The notes beneath the pieces were generated by a model. The model did not search any database. It saw nothing but the letters and a program-made list of their open reading frames with translations, and was not told the origin of the DNA. Shown piece by piece: positions 10,659-20,943 of a stretch of 64,000 bases of DNA; the first letter of the stretch is position 1; every line of letters starts with the position of its first letter. A program made the translations under genes and the position numbers. Where the stretch lies: positions 13,281,017-13,345,016 of the forward strand of contig CM055100.1 in the NCBI GenBank assembly GCA_029204225.1. The letters are read 5' to 3'. The stretch comes from Diphasiastrum complanatum (Eukaryota > Streptophyta > Lycopodiopsida > Lycopodiales > Lycopodiaceae).

Positions 10659-11808
10659 TGGTTGGCTTCTATTTACAGTAAGTATTCCATTTTTGGTGAT
10701 ATTTGGATGTTTGATCAAGTTCTAGCATGATTTTGCATTGCTTTGTTGATCAAATCTTACTAACCTTTGTTTTGTGAGTTGAACTTGTGGATCAAAAGCA
10801 TATTTCAGGTCTATTGAAGATCAGAGGCTGAAAAGAAACTATTTTGGATCAGATCATAACACCTAATCATTTGTGATTGTGAGGCTTGTGCATATTCAAT
10901 ACTAACAATGTTCTTTTCAATCCTATTGTTGACAATCTCCATTCTTGGATGAACACTCTCCTTAAGTGGATGAAACTTCTCCTTAAGTGGATGACAAATG
11001 CTCTTTTGAGTGAGTTGTAATTCTCCTAAAGGCTGAGCAAAGCTCCCATTTGGATGAAAGATCCCCTTTTTTGGGTGAACATATTGTAAGCTCCATTGTG
11101 AAGAGCATATTGTAAAGATTGTCATCAATTTTGGCATAAATTTTGGTGTACTTTGTTGAGCATGTAAGTAACTCTCCTTATGTAATTTGATTGGAGCATT
11201 TGCTGGAAGGTGTTAACCATTATGCAAGTGTGTTTTCAGGTTCTTAACAGGTTGAGGAACATTCTCATGTGAAGTGATCTTAGATCTACATCTAAACACC
11301 AAGATTTGACAAGATAGTGAAGCTAGTCTTGTGATTCACTAAGTGTGCTCATTCATTCACCTCTAAATCTTGTATTTATCACTTGCTGGAGTTTATAAAC
11401 TTTTAGAAGTGTGGTTTTACAGGTTGAATCAATATCTTAGTGTGTTGATCATATGTTGATCAAGTTTGTTCATTACTAGGTAATCTTGGCATCCTAGTTT
11501 TGGGTATTTTCTAAGAATGCAAGTAACTCTTCACACCATAACTTGATTTGGTCACTTGCTGGAAAGTTTGAGAGCTTAAGCAAGAGTGTGTTCAGGTTGG
11601 TTTGATTTTGTAATCCATTCTTAGTGTGTGCAAAGTGTTGCATGTGTTTCAATCTTCCTTTCTATGCTTGGAAACCATCTAGGTTCAAGATAGAAGTGTT
11701 TTAGGGTCCTAAATCTTCATAGATCTCTTTATCTATCATTTTGTTGAGAGAAAAGTGAGTGCTAAGTGCTTTAGGACAGAACCTAAAAGTTGAAGAAACA
11801 TTAGAATC
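10659..11808 (+). other. Long untranslated leader of Copia element
   Basis: About 1.15 kb without a substantial plus-strand ORF. Holds imperfect internal repeats: related stretches around 11,165-11,245, 11,345-11,425 and 11,520-11,600, each with a variant of TTGCTGGA followed by AAGTGTG..TTCAGGTT, and a doubled CTCCTTAAGTGGATGA near 10,960-10,995. Such leaders hold dimerisation and packaging signals in other elements; that role is not demonstrated here. Confidence 0.6.
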
Positions 11809-14800
11809 ATGGCTTCCAATGGTGGGATCATGCTAGAGTCTAGTGAAAGGTTGAGTTCATCAAACTACTCTACTTGGAAAGTGAGGATGGAGTCCTTACT
11901 TGAGTTGAATGAACTCATGGACATAGTTGCAGAAATTGAAGAGAGACCTCTCACACTTCAAGAGCAACAAAGGTTTGATAAGAAGGCCAAAAGGGCTCTT
12001 CATATCATTAAAATGAATGTTACAAATGAACTTCTCAAGGAAGTTGGAAAGTGTCAAAGTGCAAGTGAGGCATGGAATGCCTTAAAGAAGCTCTTTGAAT
12101 CAAAGTCCACATCTAGGGTATTGACCCTAAGGAGACAAATATTTTCTAGTAGGCAAAGAGAGGGTGAAAGTGCTCATGCATTTATCTTGAGAGTTAAGTC
12201 CCTAAGTGATGATTTAGCATGCATTGATGAGAACATAAAAGATGGTGAAATAGTCCAAGTTATGTTGAATGGTTTGCTAAATGAACATGCTAACCTTGTG
12301 CAAAGTTTTGCCATTCAAAGAGTCTTGCCAAGTGTGGTTGACTTGCAAGAAATCTTATTGGCTGAAGAACATAGGTTGCAATCAAAGCTTGATGGTGCAT
12401 CCTTGCAAGGTGGAGGTGAAGAGGCTTTCTTCACAAAAGGCAAATTCAAGGGCAAAGGTAAAGGCAAAGGGAAATGGTCCAAAGGTGGTAACTTTGATCA
12501 TGATGATCACTCTTCCTCTTCCTCTTCTACTAAGAACAATAAGTCAAAGTTCAAGTGCTTTTATTGTGGGATAAAAGGTCATTTTGCAAATGAATGTTAT
12601 AAGAAGAAAAGAGAGCAAGGAGAGAGGCAAGGAAATCTTACAATAGATGAGGAAGAACATAACACATGTGAATCACTTGTTATGACTTCAAGTTTGTTAG
12701 CCAACATAGATGATAATGATCCTTGGTGGATTGATAGTGGAGCCTCATCTCACATGACAAGACATAAGGAATACTTTACATCCTTATTGTCTTATGAGGG
12801 AGAAGGTAACATCATCTACACTGCAAATGATGGTCAATGTGACATCAAAGGCATAGGCACTATTCCTATTTCCCTTTCAACAAATAGGAAAGCAAATCTT
12901 GAAAATGTTTTGTACATTCCTTCAATCACTAAGAATTTGCTTAGTGTAAGTCAAATGATTGACAAAGGACTTGATGTGGAGTTCATTGGAGATGCATGTT
13001 TGATAAGTAAATGTGGATCCTTGATTGCTCAAGGTAGGAGGCACGGTAAACTTTTCAAGCTTGATGCATGTGTGATCTCTAATCATGAAGGATGTATGGC
13101 TAGGGAGCAATTGACAAACCAAGAAGTTTGGCACAAGAGGTTGGGCCATCCCAACTTCAAATCTTTGGAGGTAATGGCAAAGAAAGAGCTTGTTCTTGGT
13201 CTCCCTAAAAGTCTTGTTGCAAACAATAGTGTTTGTGAACATTGTGCCTTGTCCAAATCTCATAGACTTGCTTATTCTAGATCTACTTCTAGATCTAAGG
13301 AAGCTTTTCAACTTGTGCATTCTGATATTCATTCTTCTAGTACAACTAGCAATGGTGGGGCAAAGATGTATGCAACTTTCATTGATGACTTTAGTAGGTA
13401 TACTTGGATCTATCTTCTTAAAAGTAAGGATGAAGTGTTTGCTGCATTTGTCAAGTTCAAGAATGAAATGGAAAACCAATTCAATACAAAGATCAAATGC
13501 TTAAGATCTGATAATGGAGGGGAATACACCTCAAATAGGTTCAAAGACTTTTGTATAGCACATGGGATTAAGAGGGAGATGTCTAGTCCTAGGACTCCAC
13601 AACAGAATGGAGTGGCCGAGAGGAAGAATAGAACCCTTTGTGAATGTGCCAAGGAAATGAGACTACATGCTAATCTTGCTAAGTCTTTTTGGGGGGAAGC
13701 TTTAGCATGTGCTAACTATCTATGTAATAGATGGACAAGTGCTTCCTTGGATGGTAAAACTCCTCATGAGGTTCTTTATGGTAGAAGGCCGAGTGTCAAG
13801 CATTGTAGGATCTTTGGATGTACATGTTTTGTCAATATCACACTTGATGATAGAACTAAAGAAGATCCTTCATCAAAGAAGGGTGTGTTTGTTGGCTATA
13901 GTGAAGTAAGCAAGGCTTACAAAGTGTACATTCCTTCTACAAAGAAAGTTGTCATAAGTAGGGATGTCATCTTTCATGAAGAGAATGTTTCCAATGTTGT
14001 TGATGTTGATGTTGATGTGCCTACTAATCATCATGATGTGCAAGATGTCTTGGATGAAGATGGAGATGCCACTCCAAAGCAAACTTCAAGGAAGACTCAA
14101 AGGCAAAGGGCTAAGCCATCAAGGCTAACCTATGATGAAAAAGGAAAGCAAGTGGTGGACAACTCTAACTTTGCTTTTCTTACCTCTTTTGATGAACCAA
14201 CTTGTGTAGGTGAAGCAATTCAAAAGAAGGAATGGATCCAAGCCATGGATCATGAGCATCAAGCACTCATCAAAAGCAACACATGGAGGTTGGTAAAGCT
14301 TCCAAAGGACAAGAAGGCAATTGGTTGTAAGTGGATCTTCAAGATCAAGACAAATCAAGATGGATCAATCAACAAGTACAAGGCAAGGTTGGTGGCAAAG
14401 GGGTATGCTCAAGAATATGGTATTGACTATGATGAGACCTTTGCACCCGTGGCAAAGATGGTAACTATTCGAATCCTAATCTCTCTTGCAACTCTTTATG
14501 ATTGGGATATGTGGCAAATGGATGTTACTAATGCCTTCTTGAATGGTGATCTTGAAGAAGATATTTACATGGAGCAACCCGAGGGCTATGTTTCACATGA
14601 TGAGCCTAATCATGTGTGCTATCTCCAAAAGAGTTTGTATGGGCTAAAGCAAGCACCAAGGAGTTGGTATGCTAAGCTCAATTCCTTCTTACTTTCTCAA
14701 AACTTTGTTATGAGTGAGTATGATCATTCTCTCTACTTTAGATTGAATGAAAATGATATCACTTTACTTTTGATCTATGTTGATGACATTATCTTAAGTG

Positions 14801-15096
14801 GTGGTAACAATCTAGATATAGATGAAATCAAGATGGCACTCAAAAGAGAGTTTGAAATTCAAGATCTTGGTAAACTTCATTATATCTTAGGAATAGAGAT
14901 TATTAGAACTTCTAAATCTACATTCATATGTCAAGAAAAGTATGTTAACTCTATTCTAAAAAGGTTTCATATGGAAGATTGTAAAGTTGTTTCTACTCCT
15001 ATGGAATCAAATGTAAAGCTAACTACAAGAAGTAATGAAAGATCCTTCAAGGACATTACTCTCTATAGAAAGCTAATAGGATCCTTATATGGTTAA
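11809..15096 (+). CDS. Copia gag-pol polyprotein, 5' part up to frameshift
   Basis: ATG frame of 1,095 codons. Domains in order: gag/UBN2-type region (about residues 15-190); basic Gly/Lys stretch; CCHC zinc knuckle C250, C253, H258, C263; aspartic protease WIDSGAS with D309; integrase zinc finger H442, H447, C476, C479; integrase catalytic triad D506, D568, E604 (DD35E); RT with D905 in MDVTNAFLNG and YVDD (D992, D993). Together these package the RNA, process the polyprotein, copy RNA to DNA and insert it. The frame is lost at about residue 1,092, where the next codons run into TAA at 15,094; downstream RNase H continues in a frame shifted by one base. All catalytic residues upstream of the break appear present. 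Confidence 0.95.
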   Translation: MASNGGIMLESSERLSSSNYSTWKVRMESLLELNELMDIVAEIEERPLTLQEQQRFDKKAKRALHIIKMNVTNELLKEVGKCQSASEAWNALKKLFESKSTSRVLTLRRQIFSSRQREGESAHAFILRVKSLSDDLACIDENIKDGEIVQVMLNGLLNEHANLVQSFAIQRVLPSVVDLQEILLAEEHRLQSKLDGASLQGGGEEAFFTKGKFKGKGKGKGKWSKGGNFDHDDHSSSSSSTKNNKSKFKCFYCGIKGHFANECYKKKREQGERQGNLTIDEEEHNTCESLVMTSSLLANIDDNDPWWIDSGASSHMTRHKEYFTSLLSYEGEGNIIYTANDGQCDIKGIGTIPISLSTNRKANLENVLYIPSITKNLLSVSQMIDKGLDVEFIGDACLISKCGSLIAQGRRHGKLFKLDACVISNHEGCMAREQLTNQEVWHKRLGHPNFKSLEVMAKKELVLGLPKSLVANNSVCEHCALSKSHRLAYSRSTSRSKEAFQLVHSDIHSSSTTSNGGAKMYATFIDDFSRYTWIYLLKSKDEVFAAFVKFKNEMENQFNTKIKCLRSDNGGEYTSNRFKDFCIAHGIKREMSSPRTPQQNGVAERKNRTLCECAKEMRLHANLAKSFWGEALACANYLCNRWTSASLDGKTPHEVLYGRRPSVKHCRIFGCTCFVNITLDDRTKEDPSSKKGVFVGYSEVSKAYKVYIPSTKKVVISRDVIFHEENVSNVVDVDVDVPTNHHDVQDVLDEDGDATPKQTSRKTQRQRAKPSRLTYDEKGKQVVDNSNFAFLTSFDEPTCVGEAIQKKEWIQAMDHEHQALIKSNTWRLVKLPKDKKAIGCKWIFKIKTNQDGSINKYKARLVAKGYAQEYGIDYDETFAPVAKMVTIRILISLATLYDWDMWQMDVTNAFLNGDLEEDIYMEQPEGYVSHDEPNHVCYLQKSLYGLKQAPRSWYAKLNSFLLSQNFVMSEYDHSLYFRLNENDITLLLIYVDDIILSGGNNLDIDEIKMALKREFEIQDLGKLHYILGIEIIRTSKSTFICQEKYVNSILKRFHMEDCKVVSTPMESNVKLTTRSNERSFKDITLYRKLIGSLYG

Positions 15097-15761
15097 CCAT
15101 CACAAGACCTGATCTAAGCTTTGTGGTTGGTAAACTAAGTCAATTTATGCAAGATCCTAGTGAGGCTCATTGGAAGCTAGGAAAGAGAGTACTTAGATAC
15201 ATCTCGGGATCTAGAGATTTTGGCATCTTGTATGGAGGTACTACACCTAACCTTTGTGGATTTTCAGATTCAGATTTTGCAGGTGATCAAATGGATAGGA
15301 AGTCAACAAGTGCCTTTGCAATCTATCTTGGAGATGGAGTGGTCTCATGGCTATCAAAGAAGCAACCAACTATCTCTCTATCTTCCACCGAAGCCGAGTA
15401 CAAGGCATTAACAACATGCACCAAGGAGATTCTTTGGATCAAGAGGATGTTATTGGATCTTCACTTGCTGGAACCAGAGAAGACTCCAATCATACTTTGT
15501 GATAACATTTCAGCCCAAAGCTTGGCAAGCAATCCTGTTTTTCATGCAAGGAGCAAGCACATTGAGATTGCTCACCATTTTGTGAGAGATCAAGTCATTG
15601 CCAAAGAGGTGGAGCTTCAACATGTCTCTTCAAAGGAGTGTGTGGCTGATATCTTCACCAAACCATTGGGAAAGGACCTATATTTAATGCATAGATCTAA
15701 TCTTGGAATGTGCTCAAAGACTATGTTGAAACTAGCATCCAATGTTGAAGAGAGAGTGTGA
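15097..15761 (+). pseudogene. Copia RNase H region, shifted frame
   Basis: Continues pol one frame away from the upstream part, consistent with a single-base loss near 15,088. Clear RNase H and C-terminal Copia motifs: FSDSDFAGDQMDRKST, SSTEAEYKAL, ILCDN, HIEIAHHFVRD and VADIFTKPL. The first Met in this frame is at 15,123, but it would not be a natural start. The stop TGA at 15,759-15,761 lies inside the 3' LTR, which starts at 15,757. Confidence 0.92.
15747..15756 (+). other. Polypurine tract
   Basis: GAAGAGAGAG directly abuts the 3' LTR and would prime plus-strand DNA synthesis. It overlaps the end of the RNase H coding sequence. Confidence 0.9.
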
Positions 15762-16411
15762 AAATTGTCAACATTTTCTAGCTAGTTTGAGGCCTAAATT
15801 GGCTAAAATTGTAAATAGTTTTGGTTCTGGAGTTTCACACGTGTGAACCAGGCCACAATGTTTTTATTTACTGTATTTTTTCAGTATGATGAAGTGTCAA
15901 ACTTCATACCCTTCAAAATGAGACCATTTTGATGTATTTTGGTCATATAAGCCATTTTTAGCTATTTTTCCTATATAGGGAATATCTAGGGTCAAGTACC
16001 TTCTAGAGAGAGGAGAGAGAGTCATCTTCCTCATCCATAAATAGTAGGGAAGTCGTGAAGAACAGGTTGGAGAAACCTTTTGTATGCTTCATTGAGATCA
16101 ATAGATCATTGTCATTGTTTCTTCCTCCATTGAGAGCATTGTTGTGTGTATTGTCTTCAAGCTATTGTGTATGATCTTCGGTGCTTTCCAAAAGTGGTAG
16201 GCTGATGTATTATGGACTGTATAATGCTATTTTGGGCCGCACTTGATGTTTATGGAAGTTTCCATTTGTGATAAATGCTTTTTGATCAAGTTCTTTGCAT
16301 TCTAGGTAGCATAGAATGTGTTGCCAATTCCTAGCTTATGTAGTTTGGAGTGCAAGCATTCAAGCCAATGATCTTGGAGTTTAGATCCACTTAGGATCTG
16401 TATTTTTCACA
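15757..16411 (+). repeat. 3' LTR of Copia element (655 bp)
   Basis: Same length as the 5' LTR with two substitutions. Ends at TTTTTCACA, followed by the right target duplication TGGCG (16,412-16,416). Confidence 0.97.
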
Positions 16412-16660
16412 TGGCGTATAATCCATGCATGGATTATCCACGCAGAGCCAACATCCATGTGCCGGTTTTCAAGATCTGGCTGCGGGTCCCGGAAAACTAA
16501 GCATGAATATTCCACGCAGTTTGAATTTTCTGATTTTCGACCCCCGATATATAGTTGTTGCCAGAAATGATATTTGCGTGGATAATCCACTCGTGGATGT
16601 TCCACACGCCCATATCCATGACTATATCCATGTCGATCCTGCGTGGATATTTGCATGTTG
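16412..16660. repeat. GTGGAT/ATCCAC block P1, 3' part, unit 1
   Basis: Continuation of the block interrupted by the Copia element. Contains ATCCATGCATGGATTATCCA, GCGTGGATAATCCACTCGTG, two CATATCCATG-type motifs and further singles in both orientations, interspersed with non-repeat sequence. No gene. Confidence 0.65.
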
Positions 16661-17067
16661 TGTTCTTGTGAGATTTCCAAGACTAATACCACAAGCTAGC
16701 CCATCTAAATACCTACAAAACGTCAGACACATATAAACAAGAATTTATATAAGCTTACTAGATGTCGACAAAGTTATAAGTGGAAGTTAGTTAAGACTTG
16801 CCACCACATTTAGCGGCACAACCGTTGCATCATATCTTAGAAATTCAACAAATAATGATCGTGTTGGCAAACTTTGAAGTATAGCCATTATTGCAACAAG
16901 AATAGCCATAACAAGCAAGACTATATGATGTATCAAGCCCAATCCCAAGATGTTCAATAACAGGCAAGATTGTGAAAACTAATCTACAATTTCCCACTAT
17001 CAACACACAAATTGCTTTTTATGTCCTTGGTATTTTTACTCAAGACTACTACTGCACAAGAAACACA
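16661..17067. other. No feature seen
   Basis: AT-rich linker between the palindromic block and D1, with no recognisable gene. The same in units 2 and 3. Confidence 0.5.
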
Positions 17068-17718
17068 AATATCCAGCATGCCCTCAGATATTCATGTAAG
17101 CGCCCGAAATTCATCATGTTCTTGCAACTTTTTGTGAGTTCTAGAGTCTCATTGGTTATTTATATCATTTATGTATGCTGCCTTCTACTATCAACGTCAA
17201 ACACACTGAAATGAAAATGGCTCCAGCATGAAATATACTCACATGAGCTGCTAGATGAGTCAACGTAAATGTTCTACAATTGGTACATAAAAATCAAAAT
17301 TGTTGCAAATTGAGAATAGAACTTTGAGATTTGGATCAAGTTTTTAGACATGGGTTTTTGGTTCAAATCTCCAAGTGGATGCATACTAACATTTCACTAA
17401 ACCACTAAGAGTATCAAATAAGGCCAAATCTCAATGGTGATGTTGGATACAAAATAGATCTTGCGCAAAATTAGTTTTACGATAAATAGTTCTACTCGTC
17501 TTATGCTTTGAACTCGGAAGTTCATCTTGGAACATTGCATGTGGTATTGTATAAACAATAAAACGAGATGTGCTCAATACAAGTCGCAATTAAAAAAAAT
17601 TGTTTATAAGGTATTGTATTGAATGTGTTTATAAGGTATTGTATTGAACTTCTTTATAAGGTATTGTATTGAACTTCTTTATAAGGTATTGTACTGAATT
17701 TGTTTTTTTGTATGTCAG
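17068..17718 (+). repeat. D block, copy D1 (unit 1)
   Basis: Direct repeat of 251-902. Four copies of the 25-bp TTTATAAGGTATTGTATTGAA-type minisatellite at about 17,606-17,700 lead into TTTTTTTGTATGTCAG, which looks like an intron 3' end (pyrimidine tract plus AG) before the coding-like sequence at 17,719. Confidence 0.8.
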
Positions 17719-17940
17719 CTTGTCATGTGACTGTGGAATTGGTTGAGACACCTGACACGAGTGGTGCAGCCATGGATTTGTTCAAAATCATATGACTACA
17801 GATTTGTTAGAAACCGTGTGGAAGAAAATGTATCCGAGGAGGACATGAATGAATGTGAATGAGACCTTGAAGGACTGGATGTGGATGTGAGCCTACAAGA
17901 CGAAGTTGGAAGCGATGAGGGAGATGATAGCGATACATAG
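17719..17940 (+). pseudogene. Acidic-tail exon, broken, unit 1
   Basis: Counterpart of 37,862-38,023. Unit 1 has lost 13 bp between two copies of AAAATGTA near 17,832, which shifts the frame, and has GAA TGA where the others have GAA GGA. It therefore cannot encode the intact tail seen in units 2 and 3. Confidence 0.5.
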
Positions 17941-18615
17941 AATCATCTCTTCTCTTTTTTATTACGAATTACATGTTAGTATGGAATGTAAGGCCTTGAA
18001 AGAGGGAATGGGTGAAGGGAGAATTGATTTCCTCCTCGATGCTCATGGATATGTACCTTTTTTATAGCTAATATAAATGTTTTGCTACTACAAAATTGAG
18101 ATCAAAAATGTTGAGTGCATATTTTTTCATTCTATGCAAATGCAATGTATAGTCTATTTATGAATCAAATGCAAATGCAATGAGTAGTCTATCTCTAAAT
18201 CAAATGCAATGTATAGTCTATTTATGAATTGAATGCAATGTAAATTGTTTTTTAGGCAGATGAGTTTACTATGATGGAATGCAATGCATAGTCTATGTAA
18301 AGTAATACAATCTATGATGTAATGCAGTGTAGAATAGAAATGTATGTCACTTTGAATTTACCTCTTAAGTGAATGCTTTTCCAATACTCCTTTTTGTTGT
18401 TGAACATTTTTATCTTTCAATAACTTTAAAATTTTGCTCTTCCGATTTTTTGCAATGCAATTTCTTCTTTTATCTCCAATCTATCTCTTCTCATATCCAA
18501 ATCTACATCACAAAAACAAAAGATATTAGTACTAACACTAAAAATCACAACAAGCAAAAAGATTTTATTCATTTTCACTCACATTTCACTCTCATCTCAT
18601 CCTCACTCTTCACCT
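17941..18615. repeat. ATGCAA-rich imperfect repeats and C/T-rich end, unit 1
   Basis: Around 18,130-18,310 the motif AATGCAATG(T/C)ATAGTCTAT recurs about five times with variation. From 18,360 the sequence is pyrimidine-rich. No gene supported. Confidence 0.5.
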
Positions 18616-18748
18616 TTCTCTCTTTTGTCAACTCTCTTCTCTTCCCTCTCACACAATAGAACGTGGATTTTTGAAACTCAAAGACCAAAAACGACGTGAG
18701 GAACCATCAGGTTCCTGCGCCAAATTTCTTTTTTTTTGGTTAAAAAAA

Positions 18749-18850
18749 ATTTGCATGGATTATCCACATGTGGATAGCGCGTAAAAAACTTTCCACGCGC
18801 TATCCACAGGTTCTACTCTCTGGATTTTCTGTGGATAGCACGTGGATTAT
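18749..18850. repeat. GTGGAT/ATCCAC hairpin block, unit 2
   Basis: Contains the perfect 12-bp inverted repeat (18,770-18,781 with 18,796-18,807) and flanking half-sites. Confidence 0.75.
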
Positions 18851-18867
18851 CTTGCTCAAGAAAAACA

Positions 18868-19519
18868 AATATCCAACATGCCCTCAGATATTCATGTAAG
18901 CACCCGATAGCAATTGATCATGTTCTTGCAACTTTTTCATGAGTTCTAGAGTCTCATTTGCTATTAAAATCCAGTTAATTCACATTTATATCATTTACGT
19001 GTGTTGCTCTTCTACTATCAACGTCAAACACGCTAAAATGAAAATGGCTCCAGCATGAAATATACTCACATGAGCTTCTACATGATTCAACGTAAATGTT
19101 CTACAATTGGTACATAGAAATCAAAATTGTACAAATTTCAAATAGAACTTTGGTATTTGGATCAGGTATTTAGACATAGGATTTTTGGTTCAAATCTCCA
19201 AGTGGATGCATACTAACATTTCACTAAACCACTAAGCGTATCAAACAAGGCCAAATCTCAATGGTAATCTTGGATACAAAATAGATCTTGCTCAAGATTA
19301 GTTTTACAATAACTAGCTCTACTCGTCTTGTGCTTTGATCTCGGAAGTTCATCTTGGAACATTGCATGTGGTATTGTATTAACAGTAAAATGAGATGTGC
19401 TCAACACAAGTCGCAATATAAAAAAAATTGTGTAAAGGTATTGTATTGAATGTGTTTATAAGGTATTGTATTGAAGTTGTTTATAAGGTATTGTATTTAA
19501 TTTTTTTTTTTGTATGTCA
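18868..19519 (+). repeat. D block, copy D2 (unit 2)
   Basis: Full-length copy, joined to the Copia remnant at 19,519/19,520. Confidence 0.8.
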
Positions 19520-20221
19520 TATTCTCTACTATAGATCTGTTCTAAATCATGCTACTAATCTTCTAATCTATGTGGATGACATCATTTTGAGTGGTGGCAA
19601 CAAGCAAGACAATAATGGCATCAAGTTTGCACTCAAAAAGGAGTTTGAGGTGCATGGTCTTTTACATTATATCTTGGTAATAGAGATGTTTAGAACTTCT
19701 CAGTTTACATTCATATGTCAAGAGAAGTATGCTAATGCTATTCTAAAATATTTCATATGGTAGATGTTAAATCTTGTGATACACCAATGGAGTCAAGCGT
19801 AAAGCTAACTATAAGAGGTAATGAAAGATCCTTTGAGGACATTACTCTATATAGGAGGCTAGTTGGTTCACTCATATATCTAACCATCACAGTACCTGAT
19901 CTTAGCTATTGTGTTGGTAGATTAAACCAATATATGCAAAATCCTAGTGTGGAGCATTGGAAGGTAGGCAAGAGGGTATTGAGATACATCTTGGGAACAG
20001 GAGATTTTGGCATTGTTTATGGAAGATGATCACCTGACTTGTCTGGATTTTCAGATTCGGACTTTGTTGGAGATCAAATGGATAGAAAATCCATAAGTGC
20101 ACGTGCTATTTTTATAGGTGATGGAGCTATCTCTTGGATGTCAAAGAAACAAGCTACTATCTCATCGTCATCTAGTGTGGCCGAGTATAAAGCTCTTACA
20201 TCTTGCACAAAGGAGATGTGA
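19520..20221 (+). pseudogene. Ty1/Copia RT-RNase H remnant, unit 2
   Basis: Same remnant as 903-1,603 but without the private base loss at 1,376, so the RNase H lead-in LRYILGTGDFGIVYGR stays open up to the shared TGA at 20,027. Confidence 0.9.
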
Positions 20222-20466
20222 TATCACAAATATATATTGTTCAAAAGATGAAGTAAAATCAATTTGAATCGAGATAGTATCCATTATTTGTTGCAAATGA
20301 CTAAGGGAATCCGCCACAGCATTCTTAAGACCAGAAAGATAGTCAATGTCAGCATGGGAAACAAATGCGAAATATTCACACCAACAAGCTATTCCATATA
20401 TACTTGGTAAAATCTTTAATAACATCATGATGTAGTTGTGGACAATAGTAAGTAGATGACAAAGTG
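19722..20466 (+). repeat. Plus arm of composite inverted repeat, unit 2
   Basis: Pairs with 23,860-24,597. The spacer of about 3.4 kb holds the cysteine-rich gene, the telomere-like motifs, one arm of the 223-bp repeat and the Gypsy integrase-tail remnant. Confidence 0.85.
20268..20393 (-). pseudogene. Ty3/Gypsy RNase H remnant, unit 2
   Basis: Reads WCEYFAFVSHADIDYLSG and NAVADSLSHLQQ on the minus strand. A 4-bp loss at about 20,396 leaves it in one longer open frame (20,168-20,494) than in the other units, by chance. Confidence 0.7.
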
Positions 20467-20509
20467 CTTTATTCACCAAGAGTCCAACAAGCAAGAATGG
20501 GCCCGAGGC

Positions 20510-20893
20510 TTAGAAAACTATGAATTGGAGGTCATTGTTGTTGTTGTCTATGAAGAAGCCACCCACTTGACCATTGGATTGGCAGCTCGAAACCACATTA
20601 CTGAGGTCAGCCCCAGCCACATCACAAGGCACACATTGGTTACAAGCGCCACATATTCCAACTTGACAGGACCCAGATGTATGCATGGTTGTGCACAATG
20701 AGCCACCACAATTGTTTTGACAGCATTGTGTGCCCGATCCCAAACTTGTGATAAACGCTGCAGCATTAACACAATCATACACGCTAGGACTAGCTCCGGA
20801 GGTCTGACAGGTGGTTTGTGCGTGTGCCACATAATGCTGCCCCATCCCCATGAGCATCACAAGCCCGCACAGAAGAGTTTCCGCGGTCCTCAT
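20510..20893 (-). CDS. Small secreted cysteine-rich protein, unit 2 copy
   Basis: Intact 127-codon frame with the same signal peptide and all 12 mature-region cysteines as the unit 1 copy. Thr at residue 68. The gene lies inside the inverted-repeat-flanked segment, on the opposite strand to the Copia remnant and about 40 bp from the plus arm. Confidence 0.6.
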   Translation of the reverse strand: MRTAETLLCGLVMLMGMGQHYVAHAQTTCQTSGASPSVYDCVNAAAFITSLGSGTQCCQNNCGGSLCTTMHTSGSCQVGICGACNQCVPCDVAGADLSNVVSSCQSNGQVGGFFIDNNNNDLQFIVF

Positions 20894-20943
20894 GTTCACC
20901 GGCACTGAAGCACAGAAATGATCGCTCGTTACTGGCCCGCAAA

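Larger units (their letters stand above)
9992..16411 (+). mobile_element. Complete Ty1/Copia LTR retrotransposon (6,420 bp)
   Basis: Bounded by two 655-bp LTRs and a 5-bp target duplication, with a primer-binding site, long leader, gag-pol in Copia order (gag, protease, integrase, RT, RNase H) and a polypurine tract. It is present only in unit 1; the equivalent sites in units 2 and 3 are empty, so it inserted after amplification. LTRs differ at two positions that I can find (G/A in GTCGTGRAGAAC and A/C in GATCTTMGGTGC), indicating a recent insertion. One frameshift in pol at about 15,088 suggests that this copy cannot make a complete polyprotein. The lineage within plant Copia was not determined. 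Confidence 0.98.

Noticed and set aside
12922-13479. 185-codon minus-strand frame inside the Copia element
   Set aside because: Antisense shadow of the protease/integrase coding region, which is supported by catalytic motifs on the plus strand.
18749-18850. TTATCCACA sequences resembling bacterial DnaA boxes, hinting at a replication origin
   Set aside because: The sequence is plant nuclear DNA; the hexamers belong to a palindromic repeat block and occur in both orientations without other origin features.
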